Positions 9,701 through 20,618 of a stretch of 64,000 nucleotides of DNA are shown one piece after another. The notes beneath the pieces were generated by a model that worked only from the letters and a program-made list of their open reading frames with translations, did no database searches and was not told the origin of the DNA. This DNA is from Hygrophila difformis. Its lineage: Eukaryota; Streptophyta; Magnoliopsida; Lamiales; Acanthaceae. Positions within the stretch are counted from its first letter, which is position 1; every line of letters starts with the position of its first letter. The stretch spans positions 57,688,915 to 57,752,914 of the forward strand of contig JAOANR010000006.1 in NCBI GenBank assembly GCA_030278955.1, in the 5' to 3' direction. The position numbers and the translations under genes are program-made.

Positions 9701-12219
9701 GTGCAGTAGGTCAAGACACTTGGTTGATCCAGGGAGTTCCGACAGTTTGTGTGAACTCCTGTTTGTTTATTCTTGGCACATTCGTTGCAGAGAACTGCAT
9801 TTGATTTTTTGAATTGAGGAAGACCTTTGACTGCCCCGGTTCTGCTGAGTTTGATAAGATCTTTGAAGTTGAGATGTCCAAGTTTTTCATGCCACAGTGT
9901 GATGTGATCTTTTCCTGCAGCTGCACCAAAATTGCAAGTTTGAACAAGATGATAGCAATTATTTTTAGAGCGCAAACCTCTCATAATGCATTCTTGATCT
10001 TGATTGAGCACTTGACAATCTTTCTTGGTGAACTGCACAACAAGGTCCTCATCACACAACTGACTGATGCTTATCAAGTTGGCTTGGAGTCCATCGACAA
10101 GGAAAAGAGGAGACAGTTCCTTCGTGCCATTGTTCTCAATGGTGCCTTGTCCAACTAGGGCACCCCTTTTTCCATCTCCAAATACAACGAATCCTCCATC
10201 AATCTCTTTATAGTGTTTGAGCAGACTCCTTTCACCTGTCATGTGTTTGGAACAACCATTGTCGAAGTACCATACTTTGTCCGCAACATTCTTCTTTTGT
10301 GAAAGAAAGGCAACTTGACATTTGTTCTGAATTTTAGGAACCCATTCGCACTTGATGGAGATCAGCTTCATCTTGATTTTGTCATTTGGCCATGTGATAG
10401 GTTTTCCTGTTTGTAGATCTCTTACCAAGATCCCACAGTTCTTGGTTTTGTGGCCTTCAAGCTTGCAATAATCGCATCTGAGTAGGATTGGAGGTGGTGG
10501 TCTTCTTGTCCATTTGTTTCTTCCTTCAGGATGGAATGATTTCTTGATAGTTCGGGGTTCACTTAGCATTCCTCCGGACACAAACTTGCTTTTCTTTTCT
10601 CCTCTTGAAGTTGAGGCTTGATATCCCAAGCCTTGTTTGTTGTTGCTCGGCCTTCCCATAGCAATTACATCATCTAACTTGGCTTTTCCTTTGTTTAGAG
10701 CCGCCAGAGTACTTTCTACTTTGGCCAGTTTGTCTTGAACTTCGGTGAGTTCTGTGTGAAGAGCGTCTTTCTTTCCAAGCATACTATAGTACCATAGTTT
10801 ATAGTCAACTTTTTCAACCTCCAGTTCCTTGTTTTCTTTCTGAAGCTCAGCATTTTTCTCACGTAGTTCGTTCACCAGTTCAGACAGCTCTGTGGACGCC
10901 TTTTCAAGTTCCTGATTTCTGCTTGTAAGACTCTGGAGTTGTTCCTTTAGGTTTCCATTCTCAGCATGTAATTCTACTGATTCAGCAATGGATATTTCCA
11001 GTTTCTCAAAAGTTTCTTCATAGAGATCATTAAGCTTACTGATGCTTTCATCTTGGTTCCTAGCAAAAGAGTGAACCATGTTAGAGGAAACCATATTGAC
11101 TGAGTTGGTACCCATACCTGTCTCGGGTTCATCATCACTGTCCGAATCCCATGTGCCGACGAAGGCTACTCCATAGTTTACACCATGTTCATTAGATTCC
11201 TTCTCATCTTCAGAGTCACTGAATGTTACTTGATAGGATTTGCTGGACTCCTTTGGTCTGAGATTGGCACAGTCCTTTTTTATATGACCTCTTCCCCCAC
11301 ATTCAAAGCAGATGATTTCCTTGTCGTCGTCAATCTTTGAAGATTTTGGTTTATTTTTGTCGAATGACTTCGAACCTTTCTGAGTGAATTTTGAGTTTGA
11401 TGTCCCGGTATCCCTTTTCATGGATGAGTTGAACCTAGATTTTCGGTTCTTGATGATCTGGTTTAGTCTTTTGGACAGCATGGCCAATTCTTCTTCATCA
11501 CTAAAGTCATCATGATCTTCCACGGAGGAGTCATCCATATCCTTGGTCACGGATTTGAATGCCACTGGTTTACTTTTGGTCCTGGGACAGTGATCCATTT
11601 CCCATGATTGTAGGATTCCCATTAGTTCATCGACCTGCAATTTATCAAAGTCTTTGTATAGTTCAAGTGCGGCGACCTTTGCATTGAACCTTTCCGGAAG
11701 CGTCCCAATGATTTTTCCTACAATGTCCTGTTGAGAATACACTTTGCCAAGCTGAAGAGCTTGGTTGGTTAGATCACGAATGCGACCAATATATTGGTCG
11801 ACTGACTCATTATCATCCATAGAGATCTTATGAAATTGTGCATCGAGAGTAATGATTCTAGATTTCTTTACCGGAGCCATACCCTCGTAGGTATTGGCTA
11901 AAGTAGTCCAGACATCGTATGCGACCTTACATCCAGCGATGAGTCTGTATTGATCCTTTGTGAGAGCATTGTGAATTGCATTCAGGGCTTTGGAGTTCTT
12001 TGAAGCGGCAAGCTTCTCGGCAGCAGTCCATTCACTCCTTGGTTTGAAGGTTTTCAAACCGTCTTCTTCTTTTACTGGAGGATGGTATTGGTTTTCTACT
12101 GCATCCCAAGCCCCTTCATCCAGAGCAATGAGAAAAGCCTCCATTTGATCTTTCCAGTATGCATAGTTTGATCCATCGAGCAATGGAGGTCTGGTTACAG
12201 ATCCGCCTTGGTTTTCCAT
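9607..12219 (-). CDS. Copia gag-protease-integrase N-terminus
   Basis: Open from the ATG at 12217-12219; the reading frame extends 16 codons further into the primer site, but without an ATG. Order: Gag N-terminus with DGSNYAYWK (about 15), UBN2-type capsid region (80-200), zinc knuckle CX2CX4HX4C at about 304-317, long Glu/Lys/Leu heptad coiled coil (about 392-514), second knuckle (about 582-595), protease motif YFDNGCSKHMTG (about 651-662), and the integrase zinc domain WHEKLGHLNF...CNECAKNKQT near 775-820. The frame shifts out of the integrase core around 9650-9700. Gag packages the RNA; the protease cleaves the polyprotein. The coiled coil in Gag is typical of Sireviruses. Confidence 0.9.
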   Translation of the reverse strand: MENQGGSVTRPPLLDGSNYAYWKDQMEAFLIALDEGAWDAVENQYHPPVKEEDGLKTFKPRSEWTAAEKLAASKNSKALNAIHNALTKDQYRLIAGCKVAYDVWTTLANTYEGMAPVKKSRIITLDAQFHKISMDDNESVDQYIGRIRDLTNQALQLGKVYSQQDIVGKIIGTLPERFNAKVAALELYKDFDKLQVDELMGILQSWEMDHCPRTKSKPVAFKSVTKDMDDSSVEDHDDFSDEEELAMLSKRLNQIIKNRKSRFNSSMKRDTGTSNSKFTQKGSKSFDKNKPKSSKIDDDKEIICFECGGRGHIKKDCANLRPKESSKSYQVTFSDSEDEKESNEHGVNYGVAFVGTWDSDSDDEPETGMGTNSVNMVSSNMVHSFARNQDESISKLNDLYEETFEKLEISIAESVELHAENGNLKEQLQSLTSRNQELEKASTELSELVNELREKNAELQKENKELEVEKVDYKLWYYSMLGKKDALHTELTEVQDKLAKVESTLAALNKGKAKLDDVIAMGRPSNNKQGLGYQASTSRGEKKSKFVSGGMLSEPRTIKKSFHPEGRNKWTRRPPPPILLRCDYCKLEGHKTKNCGILVRDLQTGKPITWPNDKIKMKLISIKCEWVPKIQNKCQVAFLSQKKNVADKVWYFDNGCSKHMTGERSLLKHYKEIDGGFVVFGDGKRGALVGQGTIENNGTKELSPLFLVDGLQANLISISQLCDEDLVVQFTKKDCQVLNQDQECIMRGLRSKNNCYHLVQTCNFGAAAGKDHITLWHEKLGHLNFKDLIKLSRTGAVKGLPQFKKSNAVLCNECAKNKQTGVHTNCRNSLDQPSVLTYCTWILLVQWNLKVWEVKNIFLYVLMITPGTLG

Positions 12220-12253
12220 GCTTTTTGTTTGGATCTCGCTTTCCAAAGCGTGT

Positions 12254-12266
12254 GGCTCTGATACCA
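12254..12266 (-). promoter_or_regulatory. Copia primer-binding site, tRNA-iMet
   Basis: Minus strand reads TGGTATCAGAGCC two bases inside the 5' LTR, complementary to the 3' end of the plant initiator tRNA-Met. Confidence 0.92.
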
Positions 12267-12268
12267 AT

Positions 12269-13186
12269 TGTTAGGTCCGTTTGCGTGGATAACCAATTAA
12301 GTAGTCCTGAAAACTAGTTCAAGCACCTTTCGTGGACACGTTAAACAGTTTAAGAAATTAAGCAGCGGAAAGTAAATAAACTGTGAAAATAAAGAACTCA
12401 AGGTTTGTTGACCCAGTTCGGCACAAGCCTACATCTGGGGGATACCAATCCAGGAGATTCACTAATTGTTTTGGTTTGATCCTCGATCTAAACAATAGTG
12501 AATTGTTTCGCCCAACTCCAATCACCAAGCGGACTGAATTGTCAAACCAAGACACTCCCCCTGTCTTGGTGAAGATCTCCTCGACCTTACTTCAATCCCT
12601 TGAAGGCTCCTCCTTCAAGTTTGCCCTTGGTCGAAACCTGTTGGCGACTCTCCTTGATCTTTTCAGTTAAGCTCTTGAGTTTGACGACTCCTTGAAAGCC
12701 TTGATTGAATCCGTCTACTTCAATCAAGCACACAGTAGCACACTATCGATCAATCCACCCAAGGAAGTGTTGATCGGATTTTTTCCTTCGAAATGATAAC
12801 TCGCGAACACGGAAGGAATATGATTCTCTTTTCACAAAGTACTCTCAATTACTCAAGTGTGTAAGTCGATTCATTCAGTGTCTCCGGTTCCATTCCTTGG
12901 CCGCCCTATTTGAAGAGAATCACCTTGTCTCTATTCTAAGGTAGAAGATCTTCTTTCCATATATACGCGGATCCTTAGAATAGAGTTGCCCGAATTAAGA
13001 GATTGTAGTTTCCATACTTCATGTGCAAGATCCGGGCAGAAGATCAGCTAGCCGTTGGAGAATCTTCATGAGTATTTCGCCAGCTCTTTTTCCTTTGCTT
13101 AGTTTGTCTGCTGTTGACGAGGTTGGTCCAACAAAGTAGTTCAGACATCGGTTGTGAACACATTTGCTCAAAACTGGTTCCCAACA
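12269..13186 (-). repeat. Copia 5' LTR
   Basis: 918 bp; partner of 3047-3963 with 12 differences seen by eye, one of them a single-base indel. Confidence 0.92.
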
Positions 13187-13191
13187 GTATG

Positions 13192-14490
13192 CATTCCATC
13201 CCCTCATGCCTTAGTTTATTTTCTCTATCTTACAAAGTCGAATTGTCCAATTCGGTCTAGACCGAATTCAATTGGCAATTCGAATTAACCTCATTTTGGA
13301 GTAAATGCCTTAGCCAAATTTGAGTGAAGGAATGACTTTATCAATTCGAATTATCCAATTCGGTTTAGACCGAATTGCTTGACAATTCGAATTAGAGGAT
13401 GCTTCATGACTTTACAAGGATTAATTGGGTATGGTGTTACTTCATACCTCATGCACCCTCAATTCGGTCTCTTTTGCATTTTGCCCAATAGACCGAATTG
13501 CTTTCTTCCTTCTATTTTTAAACTCCAAAATTATTTTATTACAAGAGTTGTGTAAGTTGCATGGGTGTATTGGGTTTAGGCCCACTACATCTAATTTTGT
13601 CCATTACACATCTCAACCCATTAGTGTCTATTTATTGTGTGATTAACACTCACACAATATCAAAAACATTTTCTAAATTTTATTTATTTTCTCTTTCATT
13701 GTATGCATGAACAACTAGCAAGAAATGCATCAGACTAATGTTGGCGGGTATTCCCACACGGATAACTAGCTCGTATTCTGAGTATTAATTACTAGTTGTG
13801 GATTAGTTCGGGGTTAGATTTGGACTTTGGGTGTGACAAGGGGGATGACAGGAGTACTTGGCATATCAACTAATGATATGTTAGGTGTTGCTTGTCCACC
13901 ACATATGACTGACATACTCTTGCAAGGCATTGCAAGGGGAGTTATTAATCTGTGGTATCTTAGAATTTGCTGTCTTAATAGCATGTAAACTCTTACTATA
14001 AGTACCTGTCTGTTAAAGGGAACATGGTATAGAGAACATGAGAGTTAGCTAACTGACGAACTACCCCAAACAAAGATCTGTGTATTAAAATGAAAGTTTG
14101 ATTGTGTTTCATCTGAATCTTGTCCAATCTTTATTATTTTCTCCCTGTCCCTTCTGTCACATTTTAATTCGCTTTCGTAGGATAATTTCACCTGCTTTCC
14201 TAGCATAATTCTTATCGCTTTCTTAGGATAGATTTAATCGCTTTCTAGACTAAATTTACCATGCTTTGTAGAATAATATTTTACTGCTTTCATAGTCTAG
14301 TTTAAATTATTGTCATGTAGTTGTTAGAAATCATTTCAAAGCTTGAATCGAGTAACCGAGTGGAAAATCTTAGTAAACGACGTGGGCCCTGCTTCTATCG
14401 CACATCCTCCAGTGAACGATCCGGTCTTACTATAAATTACTGCAATTTTTGACACCGTGCGCTTTCGGGGGCACAGTTTCTTAACACGAG
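13192..14490 (+). repeat. Right part of the Tat/Athila-type LTR
   Basis: Resumes the LTR that was interrupted at 3046. It carries palindrome cluster C at its left end. Its right end (about 14340-14480) has the phrases ATCGAGTAACCGAGTGG and TTGACACCGTGCGCTTTCGG, which resemble the last part of Tat/Athila LTRs just before the primer site. No primer site follows, in keeping with a 3' LTR. The stretch 13832-14161 (TGTGACA...TGTCACA, with a TATAAGTA at about 13996) may be a small inserted element, but I find no matching target duplication. Confidence 0.35.
13238..13502. repeat. Cluster C of AATTCGGTC palindromic repeats
   Basis: Includes a perfect 20-bp palindrome AATTCGGTCTAGACCGAATT at 13249-13268 and two further pairs near 13343-13379 and 13460-13500. 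A second, related palindrome CAATTCGAATT alternates with it. It would have been contiguous with cluster B before the Copia insertion. Confidence 0.75.
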
Positions 14491-16518
14491 TAATAAAAAC
14501 GTGACAACCTATAATATATCCCTAATCCCAACTCCATCTTCATAAATTGGTTTCACTGAATAAAATTGAAAACCAGGATTATTATGTTTCAGAAAATACT
14601 CATATAGTGGGAATGTGTTAAAAGTTTCATGGCAAGGATCTTCATGACATGAAACTATGATAAGTTTCATGATGCCAATTGTCGGGGACCTTCAGTGTGA
14701 CAGACTGAAGGTCAAGATTGAACTATCTATCCCGATTGCACCATGAAAGTTGTCAAAAGTTTCATGCCGGGGAGGATCACAGCGCCGTTTGAAATCAGAG
14801 TACCCCACATGAGTATTAAAAAGTGAAATATATCCTTAAACCCCTTTCCCACGAATCATAACTCTTTTCTTTTAATAAATTTAACTTGGGATATTTTAGA
14901 AAAATACTCGTGTAGGAAATTGTCAAAAGTTTCAAGACCCAATTCAAATCCCATGTCACAAACATCTTTACTTCCAACTTCGGTGCATGCACAAATGACC
15001 AGAAACTTCAATTTACTTTCCAAGAACCATTGACACGAAAAAAAAAAAAAAAAAAAAAAAAACAACCTCAAACAAGGATAAACCATTACCACATTGTAAT
15101 CCAACAACATTAGCCAACAACATTCACAACCAAGCAACACAGGACTCTCACAGAATGCACAAAATTGAACAAATAAATAAAATTCAGAAAATCCCCAAAA
15201 TGGTAAAGGAACTTAGAACTCTAGCTGAAATTTGGGTAAAAATCAAATCATGATTACCACACTATACTCTTAATGAGATTGCTTTTATGAATCTAATCAT
15301 CTTTGCCCTATTTTGTCCAACAAGAAAAAATCAGCATACCTGGTGTTCTCAATTGATTGTGGTTGTGACTGTGATGCAGAAAAGACAAACTTACAGACCT
15401 GAATGGCGATTCCAACTACTGGAACATTGTGGATGTGGCAGGAGTTGCCATGGAGAAGAAAATTGGGAATACCTTAATTTCCCTTTTACCTCTCTGCTTA
15501 CATTTCTCCTTGGCACCATCTCTAGAATCATATGCACTTATGAGCTACCTCTATTACCTACAAAAAGGCAAAAAAAACAAAATATTTACACTATATACAA
15601 TATTTATAGGCTAATTGTGACACAACAGAGTGGAGTAAGATATCAAATGTTGTGATTGTGTAATTATTTTGGGCTTGATGCAATGTTTGGCTGGCATAGT
15701 ATATAACATGTTGCTTCTTATCCTTTCACTGCCCAAACATAAATCCTACAGCCGAGTCACTAGTATTGCACATAATTATTAATGGAAGACTCCGTCCTGG
15801 TGGTTGCATAGTAGGACCTGTGATCAGTGCCACCACCAGTAAATTCATGCAAACAATATTGTCTAGAAATCTTGTGGTATGCACTGCAGCAAGATTTCAG
15901 GAATAATTCCACATCGACCCCTCAATCATTTGTCAAATATCAAAAGCATGAAACAAAGAAATACAAGAATAGTGTAGAAACAACATGTTAGAGAATAAAC
16001 AAAGAATTTGATTCTTTTGTGATTTAAATCATACCTCATTTTCGGAGATGCATACTTCGTGGTGGCGTAGTAATTCTCAATAGTTAAACATCCACTTAAG
16101 TTCACATCTTCTTAAGTTATTTTTATTTATTTATTTTCCACATGCCTGATGAGTATATGTTATATATGCTACAATCCGGTCAAGCTCCATGGTTTCTATA
16201 CTAAGTTCTTGCATACTAATACTCTTCAGGTATTCAACTCTATCTGAATGCTACCAAAGTTGGGATCCCCAGCTATCCCATGAAATCTGATTTGTTTGAA
16301 TGTGAGGATTATTAACAAAGTTGAAATCCTCATACTTTTGTTCATGACATCTCATTATTATGCCTGCAATCCTCAATCGGCCTCATACTTACAGCTTGCT
16401 TGATCTTCCATTTTTCTCTGATCTTCATCATACATCAACAACTAAAGAAATTTGTCCACCTCCTTGATGACCAATTACAGCTAAACTAAACCTTAAATGC
16501 AGTAGATTGCCATTAACT
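14491..16518. other. AT-rich intergenic DNA, no gene recognised
   Basis: I see a diverged direct duplication: about 14500-14640 and 14820-14935 share ATATCC, AAAATACTC and AAAAGTTTCA in the same order. There is a pure A tract at 15038-15062 and a short open frame at 15429-15614 that looks exon-like but matches nothing I know. The part next to 16519 may be internal sequence of the minus-strand element whose LTR starts at 16542. Confidence 0.4.
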
Positions 16519-16535
16519 CCCCGGCAACGGCGCCA
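16519..16535 (-). promoter_or_regulatory. tRNA-Asp-type primer-binding site
   Basis: Minus strand reads TGGCGCCGTTGCCGGGG, complementary to the 3' end of plant tRNA-Asp, preceded by ATCAAGTTTT. This is the standard primer site of Tat/Athila Gypsy elements and marks the end of a minus-strand 5' LTR at 16542. Confidence 0.75.
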
Positions 16536-16541
16536 AAAACT

Positions 16542-18400
16542 TGATACCTATTTTTCAGTAAATAGAAATTATCGCAAGTGAACGATATCGTATAAAGTAA
16601 TAAACCGGTGAGTATATCGAGTCGATCCACAGGGAGTTAGAAGTATATTAATTCATACCTTGGCATATTTGATAGCATTTAAAGTATAATTCAGTCGAAT
16701 GGTGAAATTATGTCGGATAGACAAGACTAATTCCTAATTTGCATAAAACAAGCAGAAACAAATTCTTTGGAAAATAAATCTACAGCTAAACATATTCGAA
16801 AGTTGTATAACCCTGCTAATGTAGAACAAGATTGATGATAATGAATTCAATGACTTAAATATTCCAGCAACGACCAGTTCCCATAGCACACAAATTACCA
16901 GAATTCTACAGCATATTTTCCACCTCCCGATGCGAAAATAATTTAAGTTAAAGATTAAATATTTGCTAACATTCCCATGTTTAAGCTATCAACATAAATC
17001 TGCCTTCAACTTGGAAATTTAATCATTGAAGATTTTGGTTTTCATTCAATCAAATTCGTAAGGCACTCTGGATAAATAATAAATTTGGAAATATGAAAGT
17101 AGGCAGGGCAACAAAACACGGATTAGAAAATCAGAAGCAAGTGACAGAAACATTTAGTACATGTTATCCACATCGATTCAATATTGAGTTGTTCAAGAAC
17201 ATTAATTCTTAACCAAATTCTTGATCTTTCTCAAGATTCGAAAAATTCAATTAAGAAAAATGAATGGAATTCATCTCCCGACATAATCCTATTATTAAAA
17301 CTGCTCAGAGAAATTGAACATTTTTCCACGACAAGTACTAATGTCCTAGATGAACTGTCGTCTCCCGACATCCAGATCATCGTTAAATATACATAACAAT
17401 CCAATATCAATTCCCAAATCAATGTCAATACCAAAGTTCCAGAATTCATAAACAATACAAAATAAAGATAGTACTTCCTGGATGTGAACAACAACGTCAT
17501 ACTTAAAGTTCCAATCTCCAACTCCCGTTTTCAATTACAAAGTGAAGTATGTTGTGGTAGATTCCCGTCACCACTAAAAATTCTAACCTAAGACTAAAAC
17601 CGCAGCAACCTTCAAATCTGAAAAGCTTATTTACAGAGGCTGGGAAGAAGAACAAATGTATGGTTGTGATTTTGTACAAGATGTGTCGAAGGTTTGATGT
17701 CGGGTGTTATTCGATCTCCCGCTTCGCTGTTCTCTCCTCTCTTTGATGAAATTGGGCCTGTTTTACTTTTTTTTATTTTTTTTAGAGTAGCCATTAAAGG
17801 CCTGGAAAACGGGTGGTGGGAGCCCATGCCACACAAATTACAAAGGGGAATAAAAGGGAGGGATAGGGGGCTGGTGGGGAATCGAACCTCCAACCTTCCT
17901 TTGGAAGCCTATGGCGCGTCCGATCTTTCAAAATCGTCAGCAGACTTGAATACAAAGTCAATAAAATTCGAATCTTTCAAATTGGGTAACTGTCAGACTT
18001 GGCATGATTTTGTGCCATCCCTCCAGTTTTGGCGCTCTCGATCAGTTTGTGCCAAACCTGTTCAGAGTCTTGAAAATTTTCCTTCAGCCAACTTTTAACT
18101 CTTGCTTTTTTTGCTCACCTTTTATCCTGTATTACACATGAAATAAAGGCCTCATTAGTTCATGAATTAAATCCAACATTCTTTGATAATTTAGAGATAA
18201 TTTATCAGTAATAAATATGCTAAAATATGTACATAATTAAGCTAATTATCATAGGAGTATATCCTAATATAATAGACACAAAACACAAAAACAAAGTAAA
18301 AGACAAATATTTACATAAAAATGGAAGGATTTGAGCGTCAATATGCATGTTTTCCGGTGTAGATGAAGGCTAAAATCATAGCATCCTTCCGGTGCTATCA
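16542..18400 (-). repeat. 5' LTR of a minus-strand Tat/Athila-type element
   Basis: Bounded on the plus strand by TGATACC (16542) and GGTGCTATCA (18391-18400), an imperfect inverted repeat of TGATA...TATCA type, with the tRNA-Asp primer site directly inside. The region CTCCCTGTGGATCGACTCG on the minus strand (about 16618-16640) is familiar from the ends of such LTRs. A SINE lies inside at 17808-17925. Only remnants of the internal region remain to the left, and no partner LTR is in the window, so the outer border is tentative. Confidence 0.5.
17808..17925 (-). mobile_element. tRNA-derived SINE copy 1
   Basis: On the minus strand it has a Pol III box B-like GGTTCGATTCCCC followed by a CCCTATCCCTCCC tract and ends TTTGTAATTTGTGTGGC...GGGCTCCCACCACC. 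This architecture is that of the Au-type plant SINEs. Three more copies are in this window (18896-18995, 62345-62432, 63048-63081). Confidence 0.6.
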
Positions 18401-18566
18401 AAGTAATGAATCAAACAGCATATAAATAGGATAATGCAGTACTTCAGGACTGACCTCTATAAATCCATTCAGGATGCTAACCGGACTGTAAAAATCAACT
18501 ATAATATTTCTTAAGTAAGTACTGTATTTCCTTCTTCATTGTTTCCTGGCTTAAAAAAAGGTACTA

Positions 18567-18830
18567 CTCCCTCGTCCTATTTAACTTGTCTTGTATAACT
18601 TCTGCACAAAATTCAATGCACTTTTTCAATCGTTCATATCTCAAAATTTATACAATGAAAAATTATGTAAAATATATATATATTCTAAAATAACATGATC
18701 ATACGATTCTAACATGATGTAACTCGACTATTTTTTTTCCAGATATATACTTGTAAGAAGATAGAGTCAAAGCTAAACAATGAACAGTGTCAAAAAGTCA
18801 AACATGACATGTTAACTGGGACAGAGGGAG
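18567..18830. mobile_element. Stowaway-type MITE 1
   Basis: 264 bp with terminal inverted repeats CTCCCTCGTCC... and ...GGGACAGAGGGAG, flanked by TA at 18565-18566 and 18831-18832. TA duplication and CTCCCTCCGT ends define Stowaway (Tc1/mariner-derived) MITEs. No coding capacity. Confidence 0.8.
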
Positions 18831-18895
18831 TAATATTTTCCTTCAAAATATTGAATAGAGTTCCCAAAACCAGCAAAAGTTTGGGGTTAGGAACT

Positions 18896-18995
18896 GGTCA
18901 AGTCGCCAGACTCCCAACCTATAGGTCCCATCCCAGCCCCCTATCCCTCCCCTTTGTAATTTATTTATGTATTATGGGCTCCCACCACCAATTCT
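18896..18995 (+). mobile_element. tRNA-derived SINE copy 2
   Basis: Plus-strand copy sharing CCAGCCCCCTATCCCTCCC, CTTTGTAATTT and GGGCTCCCACCACC with copy 1. The box B region has decayed (aggtcccatccc). Confidence 0.55.
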
Positions 18996-19811
18996 GTACA
19001 TTCAATGACTCCTAAAAGAAAAATGCAAAAGTTTAAAGATTGTAAATCAATCTTTAATACCCGATAGGGATTCGATTGACCAGTTTTGGGGAAAAAAATA
19101 CGCAATCATTGTATTTCTAAATAGAGGTAATGAATATTTTAGGCCATTACAAGGCACCATTTCCACATTTGAGCCATGATAAAATCAATTTCCAATTTTA
19201 GGTCATTAGAAACCATCTTTGACCAAATTAAGGCCATTTAGACTATTTTGACTTTTTCAAACTTCAATTAACCCTACCAATTTTTGCTTTATTACATTTT
19301 GACTCCAAATTTTAGTTTCTTCATTACCTTTAGTCCAATAACAGTCCATCATGCTTCCGATAACAAAATTAAGTACTAAACTCCATACCTTGGGTTTGAC
19401 CGCCTTGCTGCTGGGTTTCTCAAGCTCCGGAATTTTACGGACTTTTTCCAACCACGCAGCCGCGACCGATGGTTCACCGATTCTTGTCAACTTCAACAAC
19501 AGACAGCACAATCCTATTTCGTTTCCTACCTTAGGATGTATCAAGATTTGGGGTAAAGAGTTTTAACTATATATCGGAGTATTTGGAATATTTGGAAGCC
19601 TGAATTTTATTGAAGAAATATTAAAATATTATTCAAACATAATTTTTCCTAATGGAGAAGACAGACACTTAGCTCCTCATGGAGGAATCAAGACTCTTGG
19701 GGATGCACCCCATACTATTACAAACACAAAGGAAATTTGCAGAAAGAGAAATATTACAAATGTTTTGAAGAGTTGGGAGGATTTTCAATGCCTTCCATCA
19801 GCTTCAAACTC

Positions 19812-19821
19812 CTTTATTTGT
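19812..19821 (-). promoter_or_regulatory. TATA-like box of the pararetroviral promoter
   Basis: Minus strand CAAATAAAGG, about 55 bp downstream of the as-1-like element. The spacing resembles that of caulimovirus full-length-transcript promoters. Confidence 0.4.
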
Positions 19822-19874
19822 AGGCGCCCGCGGACTTCAATCCTGGATTCCAATCTTCCTCTAAATCCTTGTGA

Positions 19875-19891
19875 CGTCACTGCATTCGTCA
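19875..19891 (-). promoter_or_regulatory. as-1-like element, TGACG-N7-TGACG
   Basis: Minus strand TGACGAATGCAGTGACG: two TGACG half-sites exactly 7 nt apart, the spacing of the as-1 element of caulimovirus promoters that binds TGA-type bZIP factors. Placed after the last viral ORF and before the TATA-like box. Confidence 0.65.
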
Positions 19892-20235
19892 CTTAGCCTT
19901 AACTTCCACTGGCTACATTATTGTCCTTTTGGAATTATTGCGTTAGGTGGCTTCTTTGTCAACTTCTCCACCTTCTCTTGTCGGCCACTTACTGCCAACT
20001 ACTCTACCCTTCTTTGTCCGCTTTTAATTATGGGTGTTGCCGACACCTCTTTTTCTTTTACATCCAGCTACTCTTACTTTCGCTTGTGGAACTTTTTCGG
20101 ATGTTTCTTTCCCTTGTCCTGTTCGGGTCCGGATTTTTTCTGGGTTACCCGGATCTTTGTACCGAATAGGGGTTTTTCTTGTTCTGCACAATATGGGCAT
20201 ATGAGGTAATCCCATTGACCAACATGCATCATGTT

Positions 20236-20618
20236 TGTAACACCCCGATTTTTGGTCACCCAGGTCGGGATGTCACCGCCACACCTCCCTAGTAAGACAC
20301 GGTTTCTCCGGCTTACTAAAGAGATGCAAGGCTAGGTATTTCAGTATTTAAAATATTTAAAACATTTACAAACAGCCCATACAATATAAATTCGAAAATA
20401 ATAATATCATAATGCAGCGGAAATAATATTTAAGTATAATATTGCAGCGGAAATGTAAATAAGACCGACATGGTCAAAACACGGGTTAAACAGGCCCGTT
20501 TATTCTATAGTCTAATGTAAGAATTTAAAAATAGAGTTTCACAAAATATAATTCCCCCCATGCATGAACGTGCTCATGTTTGTTCCACATACTCTGTAAG
20601 GAAAAGGAAAAATAAACG
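20236..20618 (-). repeat. G1 3' LTR, outer piece
   Basis: 383 bp from TGTAACACCCC to the AAACG target site of G2. Nearly identical to the start of the right LTR at 32991. Confidence 0.88.

Larger units (their letters stand above)
3042..13191 (-). mobile_element. Sirevirus-like Ty1/Copia retrotransposon with 5-bp TSDs
   Basis: LTRs at 3047-3963 and 12269-13186, both TGTTAGG...CCCAACA, flanked by the direct repeat GTATG at 3042-3046 and 13187-13191. Genes run on the minus strand. The tRNA-iMet primer site lies inside the right LTR and the purine tract inside the left one. By eye the two LTRs differ at 12 positions over about 917 bp (about 1.3 percent), so the insertion is fairly young. Placement in the SIRE/Maximus lineage is inferred from the iMet primer, the long Gag with a coiled coil after the zinc knuckle, and an additional ORF between pol and the 3' LTR. 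Confidence 0.9.
18401..19604. other. Intergenic DNA with a MITE and a SINE
   Basis: Apart from the Stowaway MITE and SINE copy 2 this stretch has no recognised gene. The minus-strand open frame 19257-19544 (95 codons) has ordinary amino-acid composition but matches no family I know. It lies just beyond the presumed 3' end of the pararetrovirus and could be chance. Confidence 0.4.
19605..20235 (-). mobile_element. Endogenous pararetrovirus, 3' segment with promoter
   Basis: If element G1 and one ATGTT copy are removed, this stretch joins directly to 38149 and continues the minus-strand viral sequence beyond its last ORF. It contains an as-1-like element and TATA box and, about 205 bp further, an AATAAA on the minus strand (19608-19613). 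That is the layout of a caulimovirid intergenic region, with a terminally redundant RNA region of about 180-200 nt. The left border at 19605 is only an estimate. Confidence 0.55.

Noticed and set aside
13832..14161. Possible 330-bp solo LTR, TGTGACA...TGTCACA with an inner TATAAGTA
   Set aside because: The flanks (TTGGG and TTTTA) show no target duplication and no partner is present; ends could be chance.
15038..15062. Poly-A tail of a retrocopy
   Set aside because: A 25-nt A tract, but no gene-derived or SINE-like sequence upstream and no flanking duplication.
15287..15655. 122-codon ORF and an overlapping exon-like frame at 15429-15614
   Set aside because: Looks protein-like for about 25 codons, but matches no family I know and has no partner exons.
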